A stretch of DNA of 7,746 bases from Clostridiales bacterium. GTDB taxonomy: Bacteria > Bacillota > Clostridia > Lachnospirales > Lachnospiraceae. Positions within the stretch are counted from its first letter, which is position 1. Every line of letters starts with the position of its first letter. The notes under the pieces are model-generated. The model ran no database searches and was not told where the DNA came from. It was given only the letters and a program-made list of their open reading frames with translations. The position numbers were made by a program, and so were the translations under genes. Location of the stretch: contig JAATEU010000484.1 of the NCBI GenBank assembly GCA_015655565.1, forward strand, positions 1 to 7,746, read 5' to 3'. Of the stretch, positions 5,134-7,746 are shown one piece after another.

Positions 5134-7419
5134 TTAACCGATTAAAATCTTTTGGAGTATAGCCATATCCAGTGCATCCACTTCAGCATCATCATTCAGA
5201 TCCCACACAGCAAGGTCCACGCTTCCCGTTGGGTCCAGCAAATATTGTTTCATTAATTCATAATCCAGAGCATCTACACTGTTATCCCCATTGAGATCTC
5301 CGGGCTTCGTTTCTATACCGTCAGTCGAAGGTTCATTTCCAAATACTTTTACGCCATCCTTAAATACTGAAATATTCTCATTTATAGAGTATTGGGAAGT
5401 AATATCCGTTCTGCTCCAGTCATTGGCAGTATCCCAGTGCGTCTTCCAATTGGAATCCTGGCCTGCAACTAAGGCAAATTGGTATTCCCGGTCCCCGTAG
5501 AAACTGCAGCCGGTCCAATCAATTTCTACATAATATACTCCGTTTTTCTCATCCCAGGCAACAGGCCCTCTTATAGAAGCGGGAGTGCCGTCTAAACTTG
5601 CGGCTTCGTCATACATGGTCTGAACCGATATGTCTTTTATAGACTGTCCCGCACTTATCAGTTCTAAAATATTAAAGAAATATCTTATCTTTAAACCGTC
5701 TACAAACTGAGGCGGCCTGGAGGTTTCATTATGAATATTTACCGTTAGCTGAGTCCTTTCGCTGTTCTCCTGTTCAAGCTTGGTCTCTGCATAGAAATCA
5801 ACGCTTTCCGGTTCTTTTGGCGGGAAATCCTCCAGAGGCTCTTGTCCCTCTCCGTAATATTCATATAATCCGGCCAAAGCTCCCACAAATCCGGCATTGT
5901 AGTCTATCGCTACTTCGTTATATACATAATCTGTAGTTTCATCCACGTGATTGTCCGAATTATCCGGTCCGCCAACCAGGGCTCCCCACAGAGTATGCTT
6001 ATGCGCTGTCGGATCCAGCATGCTCAGCGTTTTTGAGCCGTGTGCCGCACGATGATGAGGATGTTCTGCATAGGAATCTGAATAACCGACTTCGTAGCTC
6101 CTTCCCAGCGGGTTATCACCGAGAATGTAATTCATCTGGCTCTTTGCCCAATCGGAAACATCCTGTTCTCCCGTGTACTTTGTGTAAACTACTGCACACA
6201 GCTGTTCTGCGGCATTATATCTGGCTGAACCCCAGGTACTTACTACTTTGAATCCCGCCGGAGTACCGGTCATGTAATTTCCGTCAGCAGAATTTTCATG
6301 CTGTATTCCTGACCAGTATTCAAGATTCCATCTGAAAATATACCAGTCCCGTTCATCATTTGTAATAGGAGCCAGTTTTGCAAAAACGCCGCCCCAAACC
6401 GTATCCCAGCAATGAACCCATATATTCTGCCAGTCGTCCTGAGTTGAAGAAATGATTTTCTTTAAATATCCGGTGTACTTGCCGTCGGCGGAAACAGCAT
6501 TAATATCATTTATATAGGACTGCTCGCCAGTTGCTATGTTAAGCCACACCGCAGCCCAGGACAAATCATCTTCATCAAAGGAAGAATTATAGAAGCCTCC
6601 TGAATAACCAAGTCCCCTGTTTTTAACAGCAAACCGGTAAAGGGCTTTTGCAGTATCCAGGCATTTCCGGGCATATTCCGGCTCTTCCTCTTTAAAATTC
6701 AGATAATTGACAGTAAGTGCAGCGGCGGCACCTGCACATTGATCACTGGCAGGCGTCTCAGACGTAGCAAAGTATGCCGGTCTTTGCACTTTATCCTTTA
6801 GATTCAATTCCGGCGGCTGCCACCAGGTATGATCAATACTTCCTTCACCCACCTGATAGCAGAAAGCTACGACCTCACCGGTTTCGTCCATGAAAGTGGA
6901 GCGAAGGAGATAATCATTTCCCCATTTGAGAATATCAATCATATGATCCTCTTCATTGATTTTCCGGTAAGAATCTCTAAACTCATAAAAGCCCCAGCCC
7001 AACGTAGAAATGGAATAGGATTGCGGCAAACCGAACTTGACATGATCGCCTGCATCGTGAAATCCTCCATGCAGGTCAAGTGTTCCATTTCCGTCCGGGT
7101 CAAGAACAGCCCTGTTTTCATCTATAAACTCCTGGGACATGTTTGTTCCCACGGAATCTGCTGTCTTGGGTATCAATGGCACCTCACTGTCTTCCACATG
7201 ACAGTCTCCCCTCCACTCAAGTTCTCCTCCGGTTATTCCGGGTCCGCACTTTTCCGCGTCATAAAAATAAATAGATTTTTGCAGAGCCTCAGCATAATTA
7301 AACGACGATTCTGCTGAATCTGCATCTGCATAAACATTACCGCCTGCAAGCCCCGTAGCAAAAACCACCGCAACCAGGGTGCCGGCTGTTATTTTTCCAA
7401 ACAAACTGTTAATTTTCAA
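5134..7419 (-). CDS. Cellulosomal GH9 endoglucanase: GH9-CBM3c-dockerin
   Basis: A 761-residue secreted cellulase, probably a processive endo-beta-1,4-glucanase. Residues 1-32 are a signal peptide. The GH9 catalytic domain (about 38-522) shows [13 protein letters not shown] with the Asp122/Asp125 pair, [10 protein letters not shown] at 453-462, and [15 protein letters not shown] with the acid Glu502. Its WRGDCHVED entry segment and [10 protein letters not shown] belong to the GH9 subgroup found with CBM3c. The CBM3c (about 538-697, ending [13 protein letters not shown]) lies after a short linker and in this architecture feeds the chain to the active site. The type I dockerin (about 705-761) has two calcium loops, [12 protein letters not shown] (708-719) and [12 protein letters not shown] (740-751), both with Ala-Leu at the cohesin-contact pair as in R. 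cellulolyticum. Translation starts at TTG (7419-7417), preceded seven bases earlier by GAGGGGG, and the start overlaps the stop of the cohesin gene. It is probably the last gene of that operon. Confidence 0.95.
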   Translation of the reverse strand: MKINSLFGKITAGTLVAVVFATGLAGGNVYADADSAESSFNYAEALQKSIYFYDAEKCGPGITGGELEWRGDCHVEDSEVPLIPKTADSVGTNMSQEFIDENRAVLDPDGNGTLDLHGGFHDAGDHVKFGLPQSYSISTLGWGFYEFRDSYRKINEEDHMIDILKWGNDYLLRSTFMDETGEVVAFCYQVGEGSIDHTWWQPPELNLKDKVQRPAYFATSETPASDQCAGAAAALTVNYLNFKEEEPEYARKCLDTAKALYRFAVKNRGLGYSGGFYNSSFDEDDLSWAAVWLNIATGEQSYINDINAVSADGKYTGYLKKIISSTQDDWQNIWVHCWDTVWGGVFAKLAPITNDERDWYIFRWNLEYWSGIQHENSADGNYMTGTPAGFKVVSTWGSARYNAAEQLCAVVYTKYTGEQDVSDWAKSQMNYILGDNPLGRSYEVGYSDSYAEHPHHRAAHGSKTLSMLDPTAHKHTLWGALVGGPDNSDNHVDETTDYVYNEVAIDYNAGFVGALAGLYEYYGEGQEPLEDFPPKEPESVDFYAETKLEQENSERTQLTVNIHNETSRPPQFVDGLKIRYFFNILELISAGQSIKDISVQTMYDEAASLDGTPASIRGPVAWDEKNGVYYVEIDWTGCSFYGDREYQFALVAGQDSNWKTHWDTANDWSRTDITSQYSINENISVFKDGVKVFGNEPSTDGIETKPGDLNGDNSVDALDYELMKQYLLDPTGSVDLAVWDLNDDAEVDALDMAILQKILIG

Positions 7420-7746
7420 TTTAAATCCCCCTCTAAATTTATATTGACACTGCCATCTAAAAATTTAACATTGGTGATTTTGGACATGTTATTATCGCCA
7501 AATGCTCCCCCCTCCTTAAAAGCTACAGGTACTGTGGCCTGTGAAGTCCCAATAATCCGGAAAGTAATATTTGCTAATATTCCGTCCTTTGTTATAAGCT
7601 CTTCTCCTATTGTTTCATCAAGGAATAAAAAGCTGATGGTACCGGAATTTATCCTGGTTGAAAAGTTAACAGACGCATTTTCAACAATGTCACCTGCCGA
7701 TACCGATATTGCTTCAAGAAGAGTATTATCATAGCCTATATAAAAG
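7416..7746 (-). CDS. C-terminal type I cohesin of a scaffoldin or OrfX-like protein (5' end beyond window)
   Basis: The frame entering from the right edge ends at TGA 7418-7416 and shows 109 residues that are almost one cohesin domain: [20 protein letters not shown] at the edge, then [39 protein letters not shown] and GSVNINLEG. These runs match the type I cohesins of R. cellulolyticum CipC, which bind dockerins through one face of a nine-strand beta-sandwich. The protein stops within a few residues of the last strand, so no module follows. Its partner may be the GH9 dockerin made from the next gene, whose TTG start overlaps this TGA. Whether this is the final cohesin of a long scaffoldin or a one-cohesin protein like OrfX cannot be seen here. 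Confidence 0.92.
   Translation of the reverse strand, partial: FYIGYDNTLLEAISVSAGDIVENASVNFSTRINSGTISFLFLDETIGEELITKDGILANITFRIIGTSQATVPVAFKEGGAFGDNNMSKITNVKFLDGSVNINLEGDLN
7427..7433 (-). promoter_or_regulatory. Ribosome binding site that fixes the TTG start of the GH9 gene
   Basis: GAGGGGG on the minus strand ends seven bases before TTG at 7419-7417. It lies inside the last codons of the cohesin gene. No ATG or GTG in this frame is available upstream before the signal peptide, and the signal peptide begins [10 protein letters not shown] right after the TTG, so this site decides the start. Confidence 0.75.

Noticed and set aside
6829..7317. Plus-strand open frame of 162 codons
   Set aside because: It lies wholly antisense to the GH9 catalytic domain and has no ribosome binding site or protein-like features.
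7444..7734. Plus-strand open frame of 96 codons at the right end
   Set aside because: It is antisense to the cohesin frame, which has clear homology; the plus-strand protein resembles nothing.

Overview
The window looks like part of the genome of an anaerobic, cellulose-degrading Firmicute, most likely a mesophilic cellulosome-forming member of Clostridia close to the Ruminiclostridium cellulolyticum type. This rests on three things read from the sequence: the end of a scaffoldin-type gene with a type I cohesin, a family 9 glycoside hydrolase with a C-terminal dockerin whose two calcium loops both carry the Ala-Leu recognition pair typical of that group, and AT-rich DNA with strong GGAGG-type ribosome binding sites. 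The species cannot be fixed from the sequence alone.

Layout. At the left edge (1-581, minus strand) is the 5' part of a Cof-type HAD hydrolase with its own good promoter. Next comes the stranded C-terminus of a GNAT acetyltransferase (845-979), directly abutting the stop codon of a membrane-anchored glycerophosphodiester phosphodiesterase (969-1925, minus). A 586-base gap (1926-2511) holds only short coding-like scraps, a promoter-like dyad and two terminator hairpins. A secreted parallel beta-helix protein of unknown substrate follows (2512-3702, minus). It diverges across a 507-base regulatory gap from a bacterial expansin (4210-4923, plus) whose mature sequence looks very like Bacillus subtilis EXLX1/YoaJ. 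The expansin leader contains a strong promoter with an operator-like dyad, a possible 42-residue upstream ORF and two hairpins. The expansin runs convergently into the cellulosomal genes and shares a bidirectional terminator with them (4957-5013).

The right third (5134-7746, minus) is a piece of a cellulosome operon: a cohesin-bearing gene cut by the window edge (7416-7746), then a GH9-CBM3c-dockerin endoglucanase (5134-7419). They overlap by the bases TTGA, so the stop of the cohesin gene lies on the TTG start of the cellulase; translational coupling is likely. The order cohesin gene then GH9 recalls orfX-cel9H in the R. cellulolyticum cip-cel cluster, although the cohesin could equally be the last one of a long scaffoldin.

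Taken together, the right half is a plant cell-wall attack locus. The cohesin protein would hold the dockerin-borne processive endoglucanase, the free expansin would loosen cellulose-matrix contacts, and the beta-helix protein might act on another wall polymer. The left part is ordinary housekeeping DNA with signs of decay. I do not see a wholly new system. The least described elements are the expansin leader with its small ORF, the beta-helix protein, and the TTGA-coupled cohesin/cellulase pair.
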